Shown here one piece after another: positions 45,852 to 54,114 of a DNA stretch of 64,000 nucleotides. A model generated the notes under the pieces. The model made no database searches. It saw only the letters and a program-made list of their open reading frames with translations, and was not told where the DNA came from. Each line of letters starts with the position of its first letter. Position 1 is the first letter of the stretch. A program made the position numbers and the translations under genes. The stretch is from Desulfovibrio sp. (GTDB lineage Bacteria; Desulfobacterota; Desulfovibrionia; Desulfovibrionales; Desulfovibrionaceae): positions 1 through 64,000 of the forward strand of contig JACQYS010000002.1 of NCBI GenBank assembly GCA_016208105.1. Reading direction: 5' to 3'.

Positions 45852-48800
45852 CTATTTTATCACAACAGGCCCGTTATTCAGGGCTGCTTTCATTACTTGC
45901 TTGGCTTCATCTGCCCAAGCGTCAATTTCGTCAGGCGTTTTCAAGGTGCGGCGCGGCAACAGCACAAACTGCACTTCCGGTTCGCACAGCTCCGCTGCGC
46001 CCTGAAGCACTTTATCAAAACGCCCCTGCATAGCCGCCACTTTGTCTTTAAACATATTCAACGTGCAATAGTGCAACGTATTCAGCACATCTGCCGTGGT
46101 TTGCACCGCAACTGTCGGGCGAGCGTTTCCTTGCAGACTTTGTTCCGTCAAAAGCTGGTGACGCTGATTTTGATCAAGCTGCTGCCAGTTTGCATCATCT
46201 GCCAGCTTTTTCATGCCTGCGGCATGGCCAGAAGCGTATTCGCTATCTAGGTGGTTCAGTTCTTCACGCAAAAGCTGCGTCAAACTGGCGCAAAGTGGGG
46301 CTATGGCATCAGGATCGTCCAATAATTGCCGCTTGTTCTCGATAATTTGCACCTGGGCCACGATCACTTCTGCTTCTGGCAGGTTGGTGGCATGAGCAGC
46401 AAGCTGTTTCAGCGCCAGCCAGCTTTGCCAGCGCGAAGTTATGCGCCCAGACAAGTCTGTCCAGTTGTCGATACTATGAGCAAGCTCGTCACGAAGGTTA
46501 TAGATGGCAAGAAGTTGTTCATTACCTGCGGTGAGGCGCACTCCGTCCAAAAACGCTGTATCCGGGCTCTGGGGTTTGGGAGCATCCCCGCCAGCCTGTT
46601 CCGCAAGCTCCAGCATCTTTTGCATAAACTGCGGGACGCAGGCAAGTTCTTCACCTTGTTTGGCGGTCAAGCCAAGCTTTTGGAACAGTTTACGAAGTTG
46701 TATGCGCTGCGCTGTGGTAATGGTGGCAGACTCCACCTTAAAGAAGGCCTTGCCCACGGCCTTGCGTTCCAGCTCTTTAGGGTCAAGGGTTTGCCCACGC
46801 TCGTCCTGTGCCCGAATGAGCCCTGCAATCAGCAGCACTTGTAGGCCGCCATCCACCGCATCACGCGACCAACCATATGGCGAGGATTCAAAGCAGGTGC
46901 GTATATCAACCCCCTTTTTTCCTGCCGCAAGAAAGCCAAGAATAGCTTTGCATACAGGATTTCTGGCTGGTTCGCCTTCATCACCCACGACTTTCAGGGC
47001 ATCGGGTGCGCCCCTTTGGGCTTTTTCGTATACCTTTGCCCATTGCGGGTGGTCAGCAATTTGAAACTGCGGGTACAGCCTTTGGAGCGAATTGCTGGCA
47101 GCCTCCAACACCATTTCCTGAAGGTCGTTGCCCAGCATCTCATTACCGCCCGCCTGAAAGATGCGAGCACCCGAGAATGCCTCATCAAGCAATTCACGAA
47201 TTTTACCTTCCGCGCCTTGCTTGGTGGTTTCCATTGCCGCCCGCGCTTCTGTGCCTTCGGGGGTGTTTGGTACGCCGCGTTTGTCTAGGGTAGCTGTGGC
47301 GGCTTTGTAGTTGATAAGATGGGTGCGCAGGTCATCAGCAGAGCGTTTTGGTATAAATACAAACACTGTGGGGGATTGATTGCCTGCCTGCCGTGCATCT
47401 GCTCGCACAGAGTTTTCATCCGTACTCCACCCATCACGCACCCAAACACACAGACGCTGATGGGCATCTGCTGGGAGCTGAGTATCAAAGACTGGGTGAA
47501 TGTCGCGAGGAACATTTGAACTACCGTGCATCAAGGATAGCTTGCGCACAACATCGCCAAATTTTTTGCGGATACGATCTTCACGTTCTGCGTCAATTCG
47601 GTGGGCTTCGTTGGATAAGGCAGCTTGCTGGCTGAGAAATTCGTCGTTCCACGCCGTGCTTTCTTCAGTCTGTATGCGATATTCATCGCCCACACGCATA
47701 AGCAGTTCGCAGTGTGCCAAGAGGCTTTGCAGCTTGCTGCGCAACGCGCCACTGCCTTGCGAAAGATTTTCTACCAACAGGTCGGCCAGGGTATCAATGG
47801 TGGCTTTAATGCCAAGCTCCTGATTCTGGCTGCCAAGTTTGTTGATCAAAAAAACCAGGCCGCAGGCACGGGCCATAAGTTTTTCGTCGTCTGTGCCTTT
47901 ACTCCAGGTGATGGTTTTTTCATGCACTTTGCGAGGCAATATACGCGACTGGAGCAATTTGTCGGCAGAGTCAAAATAAAGATAGTCAGCCGGTACAACA
48001 TGCCCCAAGGGTTCATTCAGGTTGGTTTGAATAACCTTGTGGATCATGCTGAGCTGGTTGCGGAGCTGGCTTTCGGTGCCAGTCTGATCCAAAACCCGAA
48101 GTGTGTTTTCCCAAAAACGGCGACGCACTGGCAAAATGGGATAGTCTTGTGAGAAGTGCTGAATATCGTCTTGCATGTGCCCGATGGTAGTGCCTGCAAG
48201 ATGCCGTGAAACTTCTCCCAGATTGGTCTGCATAATTTGTTCGATTTGCGGCTTGGCTTCTGGCTTCTTAGCCAGAATTACCTGACGGATAACTGCATCC
48301 ACATCTGCGTCTGAAAGTTCAACCCGCACAGTGAAACGACCCTGTAACCGGGCCAGAAGCGCAACACCGGTAAGGGCTGTTTGCCCCGTGCCCACAAACA
48401 AAATTTTACCACCAACATTCTGGCAAATGGCTTCAACCATTTCCTGCACTTCAATGGAGCGTTCTGCACTGCCCCCAATAAACTGTTGCACTTCATCAAG
48501 CACAATCAGGGTCAAGGGAAATTTGCCATCCTTTGTCAGGGCTTGGCGAACGGCCTTGAGCATGTCGTCACTCGAAACATCCTGAACATAGGGATAGAGG
48601 TTGTTCAGCGTTTCCACACAAGATTCTGGCGTAGCAAAAAGTTTGGGCTTGGCCTGCATTAAAGCGGCGTGAAGTCCTTCTGCTACATAGAAGTTATCCA
48701 GCTCTTCTTGCCAGTTAAAGCCATTTTGCTCTACATGGTTGCGCACTTGTTCATAAATACCATCCTGACGCAACCACATGACAAAACGCGCCACAGAGTA

Positions 48801-49289
48801 TTGCTCTGGCAGCCCTGAAGATTTGAAAATAATACGCAGAAGTGCCAGCCGCACACTACCGCTGGCTCCTGAGCCAAGGGTTCCAGATGCGGCGTGCAGG
48901 CCCCCATGCCGTTTGGCTTGCGTGCTAAGCTCTTTTAATAGATCGCTGATTCCCGGCGGCAGGTTGGCAATGCCACGAGCCGTGGCCCCGTCTGCAAAGG
49001 TGGTGTCTACCCAAAGAGCCCGAAGCATCTTTACAAGGTGGGACTTACCCGACCCAAAAAAGCCGCTTACCCATACCCCCGGCTGTTGCGCTTGGTCGGT
49101 ATTTTTCAGATAGGTTTCAAGGATATGCGACATCCCTTTTTCGTACTGACCATCGCAAACAAACGTTTCCAGCTCATAACGAAGCACTGCGAGCGCATGA
49201 CTGGTTGTTTCATCATTAACGCTGGCCACACCTTCATTGACAAGCTTTCGGGTGGCGGGGTCTTTTTGGTAAATGTCGTGATTGTACAT
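45852..49289 (-). CDS. brxC: BREX protein BrxC (P-loop ATPase)
   Basis: 1145 residues, the expected size. Walker A is GFFGSGKSHLVKML at residues 76-89 and Walker B FPLTLIVLDEVQQFIGG near 263-279, followed by ARLQGRFTVRVELSDADVDA of the AAA-like core; the C-terminal half is helical with coiled coils. BrxC is an ORC/Cdc6-like ATPase required for defence and methylation in type 1 BREX. It lies 14 bases after brxB. Confidence 0.95.
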   Translation of the reverse strand: MYNHDIYQKDPATRKLVNEGVASVNDETTSHALAVLRYELETFVCDGQYEKGMSHILETYLKNTDQAQQPGVWVSGFFGSGKSHLVKMLRALWVDTTFADGATARGIANLPPGISDLLKELSTQAKRHGGLHAASGTLGSGASGSVRLALLRIIFKSSGLPEQYSVARFVMWLRQDGIYEQVRNHVEQNGFNWQEELDNFYVAEGLHAALMQAKPKLFATPESCVETLNNLYPYVQDVSSDDMLKAVRQALTKDGKFPLTLIVLDEVQQFIGGSAERSIEVQEMVEAICQNVGGKILFVGTGQTALTGVALLARLQGRFTVRVELSDADVDAVIRQVILAKKPEAKPQIEQIMQTNLGEVSRHLAGTTIGHMQDDIQHFSQDYPILPVRRRFWENTLRVLDQTGTESQLRNQLSMIHKVIQTNLNEPLGHVVPADYLYFDSADKLLQSRILPRKVHEKTITWSKGTDDEKLMARACGLVFLINKLGSQNQELGIKATIDTLADLLVENLSQGSGALRSKLQSLLAHCELLMRVGDEYRIQTEESTAWNDEFLSQQAALSNEAHRIDAEREDRIRKKFGDVVRKLSLMHGSSNVPRDIHPVFDTQLPADAHQRLCVWVRDGWSTDENSVRADARQAGNQSPTVFVFIPKRSADDLRTHLINYKAATATLDKRGVPNTPEGTEARAAMETTKQGAEGKIRELLDEAFSGARIFQAGGNEMLGNDLQEMVLEAASNSLQRLYPQFQIADHPQWAKVYEKAQRGAPDALKVVGDEGEPARNPVCKAILGFLAAGKKGVDIRTCFESSPYGWSRDAVDGGLQVLLIAGLIRAQDERGQTLDPKELERKAVGKAFFKVESATITTAQRIQLRKLFQKLGLTAKQGEELACVPQFMQKMLELAEQAGGDAPKPQSPDTAFLDGVRLTAGNEQLLAIYNLRDELAHSIDNWTDLSGRITSRWQSWLALKQLAAHATNLPEAEVIVAQVQIIENKRQLLDDPDAIAPLCASLTQLLREELNHLDSEYASGHAAGMKKLADDANWQQLDQNQRHQLLTEQSLQGNARPTVAVQTTADVLNTLHYCTLNMFKDKVAAMQGRFDKVLQGAAELCEPEVQFVLLPRRTLKTPDEIDAWADEAKQVMKAALNNGPVVIK

Positions 49290-49303
49290 CAGCTATCCTT
49301 TAT

Positions 49304-49855
49304 TCAAAATTCCTTATCAGCAGTTATGGGCACCGCAAGATAATTCCACCCGTCATAGCCATCCAGCAGCCGGTAGTTGTTGTTTTCAAAACTACCGGGG
49401 AAGAAGACCAGCAGACGCCCTGAAACCAATGGGGCCAACGCATCTACCACATCTTTTACTTTCAAAAATCCAAATAATGAACCAACACCCTTCAGTGCTA
49501 TAACAGATTCTGCGCCGAATGCTTTTTTTTGCAGGAAGCTATCAAATTCTGCAACAATATAACTGAGGTACTTGGGTAACAAAGTCGGTAAGAGGTGTGG
49601 CTTTTGAAAATAGCTGGTGGCATAGCGCTGGGAAGTCAACCAGGCAGCAAAAGTATCGGTCAGGTCAAAAATACCCCACTCATGACCTGCCTGCCGGGTG
49701 GCAATTTCAAATTCATCTATCTTGGCCCTAAGCCAGCGTTCTTCAGTTTCATTGTAGACACAAAAAATCACACGCTGTGCGGCGGCGGCATCGTTTCGCC
49801 ACGGAATCGAGATAAATTTGCTGTAGGATTGTGTCAGCCGTTTAATCCTGTTCAT
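49304..49855 (-). CDS. brxB: BREX protein BrxB (DUF1788)
   Basis: 183 residues. DUF1788 features include SKFISIPWRNDAAAAQRVIFC near the start, ERWLRAKIDEFE, and the C-terminal PLVSGRLLVFFPGSFENNNY and RLLDGYDGWNYLAVPI. The ATG at 49855 is chosen over an upstream in-frame ATG because GGAG lies seven bases before it. It overlaps brxA by 14 bases. BrxB is a structural component of the BREX complex; its activity is unknown. Confidence 0.93.
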   Translation of the reverse strand: MNRIKRLTQSYSKFISIPWRNDAAAAQRVIFCVYNETEERWLRAKIDEFEIATRQAGHEWGIFDLTDTFAAWLTSQRYATSYFQKPHLLPTLLPKYLSYIVAEFDSFLQKKAFGAESVIALKGVGSLFGFLKVKDVVDALAPLVSGRLLVFFPGSFENNNYRLLDGYDGWNYLAVPITADKEF

Positions 49856-50630
49856 GGAGCAGCTCCAATTCATGTTGGCTGATCAATTTGGGGAATCCGA
49901 TTTCGATGATCTCACCAACCCGCTTGAGATCGATCCAGCCCTTGCGCGAAGCTTCTTCAGCCAGCTCAATAATTTTACCAGGCGGGCAATCAAGAAGTTT
50001 GCCATATTCGGATTGGATAAGGGTTTGCCCCCGAAGACCAGTAAGGTAGCCAAGAAACATGGCATACGAAACGCTTGCGGCAGTTGGAGTAGCCCGCCCC
50101 CGCACCTTTTTGGCACGGCCATTCAGGTGCCCCGATTTAGTCCATGTTGCATTGATGTTTTGAGCGGTGGACTTCAAGGTGGCCTTGCTAAAGCGTCCTG
50201 GCTTTTGTGCGTCAATAAACTCTTCTAGTGATTCGCGAGCAAGCACAGTTCCTTCAGAAATATTCAAAATATGATGAGCAGTAACGCGCAAAACCGGATC
50301 ACGAGCATAGGCACAGAGCAAAGCCAGTAATGGTCTGGAAGCTGTGTCACGATTCCAAAAATATAACAGGGCTCTAAAAAGAATATTTTTATAGTCAAGA
50401 GAGTACAAATCGACAAGATATCTGCCAGTAAGAGTGCGGGTTTTTGCCGAACGTTTCCCAAGGCAGTTTTCAGCAATGATCGCGTGGAGGTATTCTTTTT
50501 TTTCTGCATCTATTCGACTTGTATGTGCAAGCAAGATGTTTAATTCTTCGAGCATCATCGTGCGCGAAATATGGGCTCCCCCCAATCCCATATTGAAGCC
50601 CAAGGCGGAAAGATAGTTATTTTTTTTCAT
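49842..50630 (-). CDS. brxA: BREX protein BrxA (DUF1819, NusB-like)
   Basis: 262 residues from the ATG at 50630, preceded by AGGA; an ATG one codon earlier is also possible, and a longer in-frame start at 50678 would overlap the HTH gene by 62 bases. The DUF1819 start (KKNNYLSALGFNMGLGGAHI) and the region SRTMMLEELNILLAH are recognisable. BrxA is a small winged-helix DNA-binding protein. It is the first canonical gene of the BREX operon, overlapping the HTH gene's end. Confidence 0.92.
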   Translation of the reverse strand: MKKNNYLSALGFNMGLGGAHISRTMMLEELNILLAHTSRIDAEKKEYLHAIIAENCLGKRSAKTRTLTGRYLVDLYSLDYKNILFRALLYFWNRDTASRPLLALLCAYARDPVLRVTAHHILNISEGTVLARESLEEFIDAQKPGRFSKATLKSTAQNINATWTKSGHLNGRAKKVRGRATPTAASVSYAMFLGYLTGLRGQTLIQSEYGKLLDCPPGKIIELAEEASRKGWIDLKRVGEIIEIGFPKLISQHELELLHEQD

Positions 50631-50820
50631 CATGTCCTGCACTAGCATCGTTTGCGCCACCTGTTCGCACCCATTCATCGGTTTCGCCTTTTTTGAACTT
50701 CCAGAGACGACCTATTTTGTGGGCAGGCATATTCTTTTCACTGATCCATCTGTAAATTGTATCGCGTTTAACACCTAAATATTCACCGATTTCATCTACA
50801 GACAACCATCTGTCTTCCAT
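50617..50820 (-). CDS. excisionase-type HTH protein, first gene of the BREX operon
   Basis: 67 residues, almost all one HTH_17/AlpA-like winged helix: WLSVDEIGEYLGVKRDTIYRW, MPAHKIGRLWKFKKGETDEW. It is the first gene behind the BREX promoter and overlaps brxA. It probably regulates the operon by binding the inverted repeat at the predicted start site, taking the role that BrxR-type WYL regulators have in other BREX loci. The same fold is fused to the helicase at 54115-56148. Confidence 0.85.
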   Translation of the reverse strand: MEDRWLSVDEIGEYLGVKRDTIYRWISEKNMPAHKIGRLWKFKKGETDEWVRTGGANDASAGHDEKK

Positions 50821-50864
50821 GATTTTTACTCCACCCTTTCTTAACTCGTAGACATCTGTGGTTT

Positions 50865-50909
50865 GTAATGTATTACGCTAATTTTATTGAAGACAAGGCA
50901 AAAAGTCAA
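50865..50909 (-). promoter_or_regulatory. sigma-70 promoter of the BREX operon with operator-like inverted repeat
   Basis: On the minus strand TTGACT (50904-50909) and TAAAAT (50881-50886) are separated by exactly 17 bases. The predicted start site falls within GTAATGTATTAC (50865-50876), an inverted repeat with 5-bp arms, about 45 bases before the HTH gene. Confidence 0.75.
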
Positions 50910-50995
50910 GACCACCATACCATTTTAACCGTGTTTAGCATGATATGACAGATACTAGCCGTGTACGCCCAAATTGGTGGAATGCTCTAAAATGC

Positions 50996-51217
50996 CTACT
51001 TTGCCACTTTCGACAACGCCAATGTAACCCCTTCTTCGCCCAAAATTTCGCGTATTTCCTTCACGGAATAGCCCTTCTTCAAAGCCTCCTGAAAATCACC
51101 AGCCAGTATTTCCAGAGCTTCCTCGCGGGTTTTCCCCGTCTCTTTTGTAGGAAGTTTCTGGAGCTTTTTTTTGACCGCCATAATCTTTTCCATCGGTATT
51201 CTGGTCTTCACTGCCAT
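50996..51217 (-). CDS. small mobilization-region protein of unknown function
   Basis: 73 residues, starting MAVKTRIPMEKIMAVKKKLQ, with a GGAGG site nine bases before the ATG; the longer open frame upstream runs through the oriT region and is rejected. It is highly charged and helical, with KKGYSVKEIREILGEEGVTL, a pattern seen in small proteins next to mob genes of broad-host-range plasmids. It is divergent from mobC across the putative oriT, as accessory mobilization genes often are. Confidence 0.65.
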   Translation of the reverse strand: MAVKTRIPMEKIMAVKKKLQKLPTKETGKTREEALEILAGDFQEALKKGYSVKEIREILGEEGVTLALSKVAK

Positions 51218-51308
51218 TGATGTTTGCCTCCATTCTTGGAATTTCCCGACAGCATAGCACAAATATTCAATCCCTGTCATTACGCCACTCCCTGTTGTGG
51301 GTTCTTCG

Positions 51309-51365
51309 TGGCAGGATGGTAGTTGTCTGACGCCAACTACTATCCTGCCAAAGGGCTTGCGCCCT
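51309..51365 (+). other. putative origin of transfer (oriT)
   Basis: A 17-bp inverted repeat (51309-51325 with 51334-51350, one G-T pair, 8-base loop) lies 70-125 bases before mobC. Its right arm holds CTATCCTGCC, matching the IncP/MOBP nic consensus YATCCTG|Y, with the predicted nick between 51347 and 51348. A second small stem (AGGGC...GCCCT) follows at 51352-51365. This layout, next to a MOBP relaxase, makes it the likely nick region. Confidence 0.75.
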
Positions 51366-51435
51366 CTGGACTCCCAAAGGCAACGCATTCGGCGCAGGCT
51401 TCTCACGCTCTCAAGACAAAAGGCAGGGAGAAGGC

Positions 51436-51768
51436 ATGGCAAGGCCAGAGCGCAAATACCATAAGCGATACACCCTCTGGGTGTCCGAAGGCGAAGCAAA
51501 ACAGCTTGAGGAACAAGCCAGCCTGGCCGGGCTTTCGGTTTCCGAATGTCTCCGCCGTCGCGGCTTTGGCGGCAGGCCACCCACTCACATAGTCGCGCAA
51601 ACGGACATGACCACAGTCCGTGAATTGCGCCGCATCGGGGGCCTGCTCAAGCATCATTTTGAAACACTGCGGCAGGCAGGAGCCAGCCGTGAGCACCTGG
51701 AAGAGCAAGAAGAAACACTGCGGATTTTGGGCCGCGCTATTGAAAGGTTGGGGAGCACAAAACCGTGA
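51436..51768 (+). CDS. mobC: MobC-like relaxosome accessory protein
   Basis: 110 residues with a ribbon-helix-helix start (YHKRYTLWVSEGEAKQLEEQ, AGLSVSECLRRRGFG) followed by a helical C-terminus, the pattern of MobC/MbeC proteins that open the strands around oriT for the relaxase. GGGAGAAG precedes the ATG. Its stop overlaps the relaxase start (GTGA). Confidence 0.85.
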   Translation: MARPERKYHKRYTLWVSEGEAKQLEEQASLAGLSVSECLRRRGFGGRPPTHIVAQTDMTTVRELRRIGGLLKHHFETLRQAGASREHLEEQEETLRILGRAIERLGSTKP

Positions 51769-54029
51769 TCGTCAAGAAGGTGAAGTACACCGACACGGAT
51801 AAGCCCAAGGTCTGGCAAATTGGCGACCTGGTGGATTATATCCGCTATCCGCACAATACCAATGCGCAAGAGAAAATCGCCCACGCCGGGAGCAGAAACT
51901 TTTTCGCCGCCACGCACAATGGCCAGAAAGTGGAGATGATTGCGCTGGCCCAAGAGAGCGTCCACAGCAAAATGCCAGTGAGTCATTGGGTATTTTCGTG
52001 GCAGGAACACGAGCAGCCAACCCGCGCCCAGGTGGATGATCTGGTGGATATTTTTCTGGAGCGCATGGGCCTTGTCGAGCACCAGACCGTCTACGGTTTG
52101 CATTACAACACCGAAAATTATCACGTCCACATCGCGGTCAATCGCATGCATCCTGTGAGCGGTAAAGTGGTGCAACCGCACAAGGGGTTCGACAAAGAAG
52201 AAGCCCATAAAATTGTCGCCCTGGTGGAACACAAGCAGGGCTGGGCCAGCGAAGCAAATTCCCGTTACTCGGTGTTGGAAAGCGGCGAGCTTGCCCGAAA
52301 CTTACGGCCTAAAAAAGTCCAGCCTCGGCAAGAGGCAATGGCCGTGGAACACGCCACCGGCGAAAAATCAGCCCAACGAATTGCTCAGGAACGGGGGCAT
52401 GACATCATCAAAAATGCTAATTCTTGGCCGGAGCTACATCAGAAACTTGCTGAAAAAGGGCTGCGCTTTGAAAAGAAAGGCTCCGGAGCCATCGTCTTTG
52501 TGGGCGAAAAAGCGGTGAAGGCTTCGTCCATAGATCGTGATTTCGGCATGAGCAAACTGTGCAAAAGGCTTGGGGAATTTATGCCAGCAGAAATCCCACC
52601 GCCTCTGGAAAAAATGCAGCCCGAACCAGTAAGCGAGGTAAGTTTGGAAGAATGGCGAGAATATCAGAAAGATATTTCTTTGCCCGTTTCGGAGCAGAAT
52701 GAGGCAAAAAAACAGCAGCAACTTGAAGCTATGAAAGCCCGTCACAGCAGCGAACGGAAGCAGATTTTAAGCGGCCTTGGCAAACGCGGGCTGCCCGTGC
52801 TCAACGCCGAACGGCACCGTCTGAAAATGCGACAGCGTGATGAGTTGCGTCAGTTTAGGCAGCAAACAGGACGCAGGCAGAAGCCCGGCAAAGGTAAACC
52901 CCACTTTGAAACCTGGCTGCGCGGGCGTGGTCTGCACACGCAGGCCGACCGCTGGCGGCACAGGTTCCGCATAGAATCCAAACGCTCGGAGCTGCCCGTG
53001 CATATGGCCACCACGGCTCCATCCACACCTGTGCATGAACAGCTCCAGCACTATGTTTCCGCTGTGAATGCGGATCGCATCCGTGTGACCTGTATCCGCA
53101 TGAAACCAGATGGCGATAAAAAGGTCTTCATTCTGGACAAGAGGGACGGAGCATCCCAAGGCTTCACTCCAGAGGAGTTGGCCGCACACCTGCCCGAAAT
53201 GCTCCGGCTTCAGCAGCGCGGCGAAAATATCTATTACACACCGCTTTCCGAGAACAGACATCACATCCTTATTGACGATATGACGCGGGAGAGCCTGGAA
53301 AAGCTCTATGCGGACGGCTTCCGGCCCGCTGTGGTGCTGGAAAGTTCACCGGGCAATTATCAATGTGTGCTCACCATTCCCAAGCTGAAAAGCCCGCACA
53401 ACCGAGACGTGGGCAACCGGATCACGGAGCGCCTCAACAAGCTGTATGGCGATCCAAAGCTCTCCGGCTGCATTCATCCGCATCGAGCACCAGGCTTCGG
53501 CAACTTGAAGCCCAAACACCGGCGCGAGGATGGCTCCTTTCCCAAGGTAAGACTGCTTAAGGCCGAAAAGCGTGAATGCGCAAAGGCTTTGGAACTGGCC
53601 AGACAAATTGAGCGTGAATATGCCGCCGCAGAAAAGGCCCGGCAGCCACAGACACACCCCCGCCCCGTGACCACACATGCACGTTCTGGAGATTCAGTCG
53701 CTGCCTACTACGCGCACTATGCGAATATCCGCCAGCACCTTGCCCTGGAAGATTTGTCACGGGTGGATGCCATGATTGCCTTGCGTCTGCGGGCCACCGG
53801 CCATAGCCAGCAGGCCGTGGCCGAAGCCGTGCGCCAATGCGCCCCCACCATCAGAGAGAAAAACGAGGGCCGCGCCTGGCAACGCTATGCCGAACGCACT
53901 GCTGCTTATGCTTTCAGCGTGGCCGGAGACTTGGCTCTGGCGAAGAATGAGCGGTATCTGGAGCACTGGCAAAGGATTGAGGGATGTGAATGGACAAGGA
54001 TGAAAACGCCAAGCATAATGGTGCGGTAA
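51765..54029 (+). CDS. mobA: MOBP relaxase fused to a RepB-type primase domain
   Basis: 754 residues. The N-terminal relaxase domain has the presumed nicking Tyr25 (DLVDYIRY), the helper motif HAGSRNFF and the metal-binding histidines H113, H120 and H122 in LHYNTENYHVHIAVNRMHP. A helical linker follows. The C-terminal part (about residues 420-620) matches a RepB-type primase: NADRIRVTCIRMKPDGDKKV, SENRHHILIDDMTRE, GCIHPHRAPGFGNLKPKHRR. The same fusion is known in RSF1010 MobA/RepB. It would nick oriT, pilot the strand and prime the complementary strand. The start is GTG. The element needs another plasmid's type IV secretion system. Confidence 0.92.
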   Translation: MIVKKVKYTDTDKPKVWQIGDLVDYIRYPHNTNAQEKIAHAGSRNFFAATHNGQKVEMIALAQESVHSKMPVSHWVFSWQEHEQPTRAQVDDLVDIFLERMGLVEHQTVYGLHYNTENYHVHIAVNRMHPVSGKVVQPHKGFDKEEAHKIVALVEHKQGWASEANSRYSVLESGELARNLRPKKVQPRQEAMAVEHATGEKSAQRIAQERGHDIIKNANSWPELHQKLAEKGLRFEKKGSGAIVFVGEKAVKASSIDRDFGMSKLCKRLGEFMPAEIPPPLEKMQPEPVSEVSLEEWREYQKDISLPVSEQNEAKKQQQLEAMKARHSSERKQILSGLGKRGLPVLNAERHRLKMRQRDELRQFRQQTGRRQKPGKGKPHFETWLRGRGLHTQADRWRHRFRIESKRSELPVHMATTAPSTPVHEQLQHYVSAVNADRIRVTCIRMKPDGDKKVFILDKRDGASQGFTPEELAAHLPEMLRLQQRGENIYYTPLSENRHHILIDDMTRESLEKLYADGFRPAVVLESSPGNYQCVLTIPKLKSPHNRDVGNRITERLNKLYGDPKLSGCIHPHRAPGFGNLKPKHRREDGSFPKVRLLKAEKRECAKALELARQIEREYAAAEKARQPQTHPRPVTTHARSGDSVAAYYAHYANIRQHLALEDLSRVDAMIALRLRATGHSQQAVAEAVRQCAPTIREKNEGRAWQRYAERTAAYAFSVAGDLALAKNERYLEHWQRIEGCEWTRMKTPSIMVR

Positions 54030-54051
54030 AGCAAAGAGTCAAATTTGGAGG

Positions 54052-54097
54052 TTGACATCACTCCCGATTCTATCTATCGTTTAGTATCATTTGATAC
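54052..54097 (+). promoter_or_regulatory. promoter of the helicase operon with operator-like inverted repeat
   Basis: TTGACA (54052-54057) and TATCGT (54075-54080) are 17 bases apart. GTATCA-TT-TGATAC (54084-54097) covers the predicted start site, 17 bases before the helicase ATG. The layout mirrors that at the BREX promoter. The HTH at the helicase N-terminus is a candidate binder. Confidence 0.65.
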
Positions 54098-54114
54098 CAT
54101 ATGAAGGACAAAAG

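Noticed and set aside
51218-51580. N-terminal extension of the small minus-strand mobilization protein
   Set aside because: The extension would run through the oriT hairpin and into mobC; a good ribosome-binding site supports the start at 51217.
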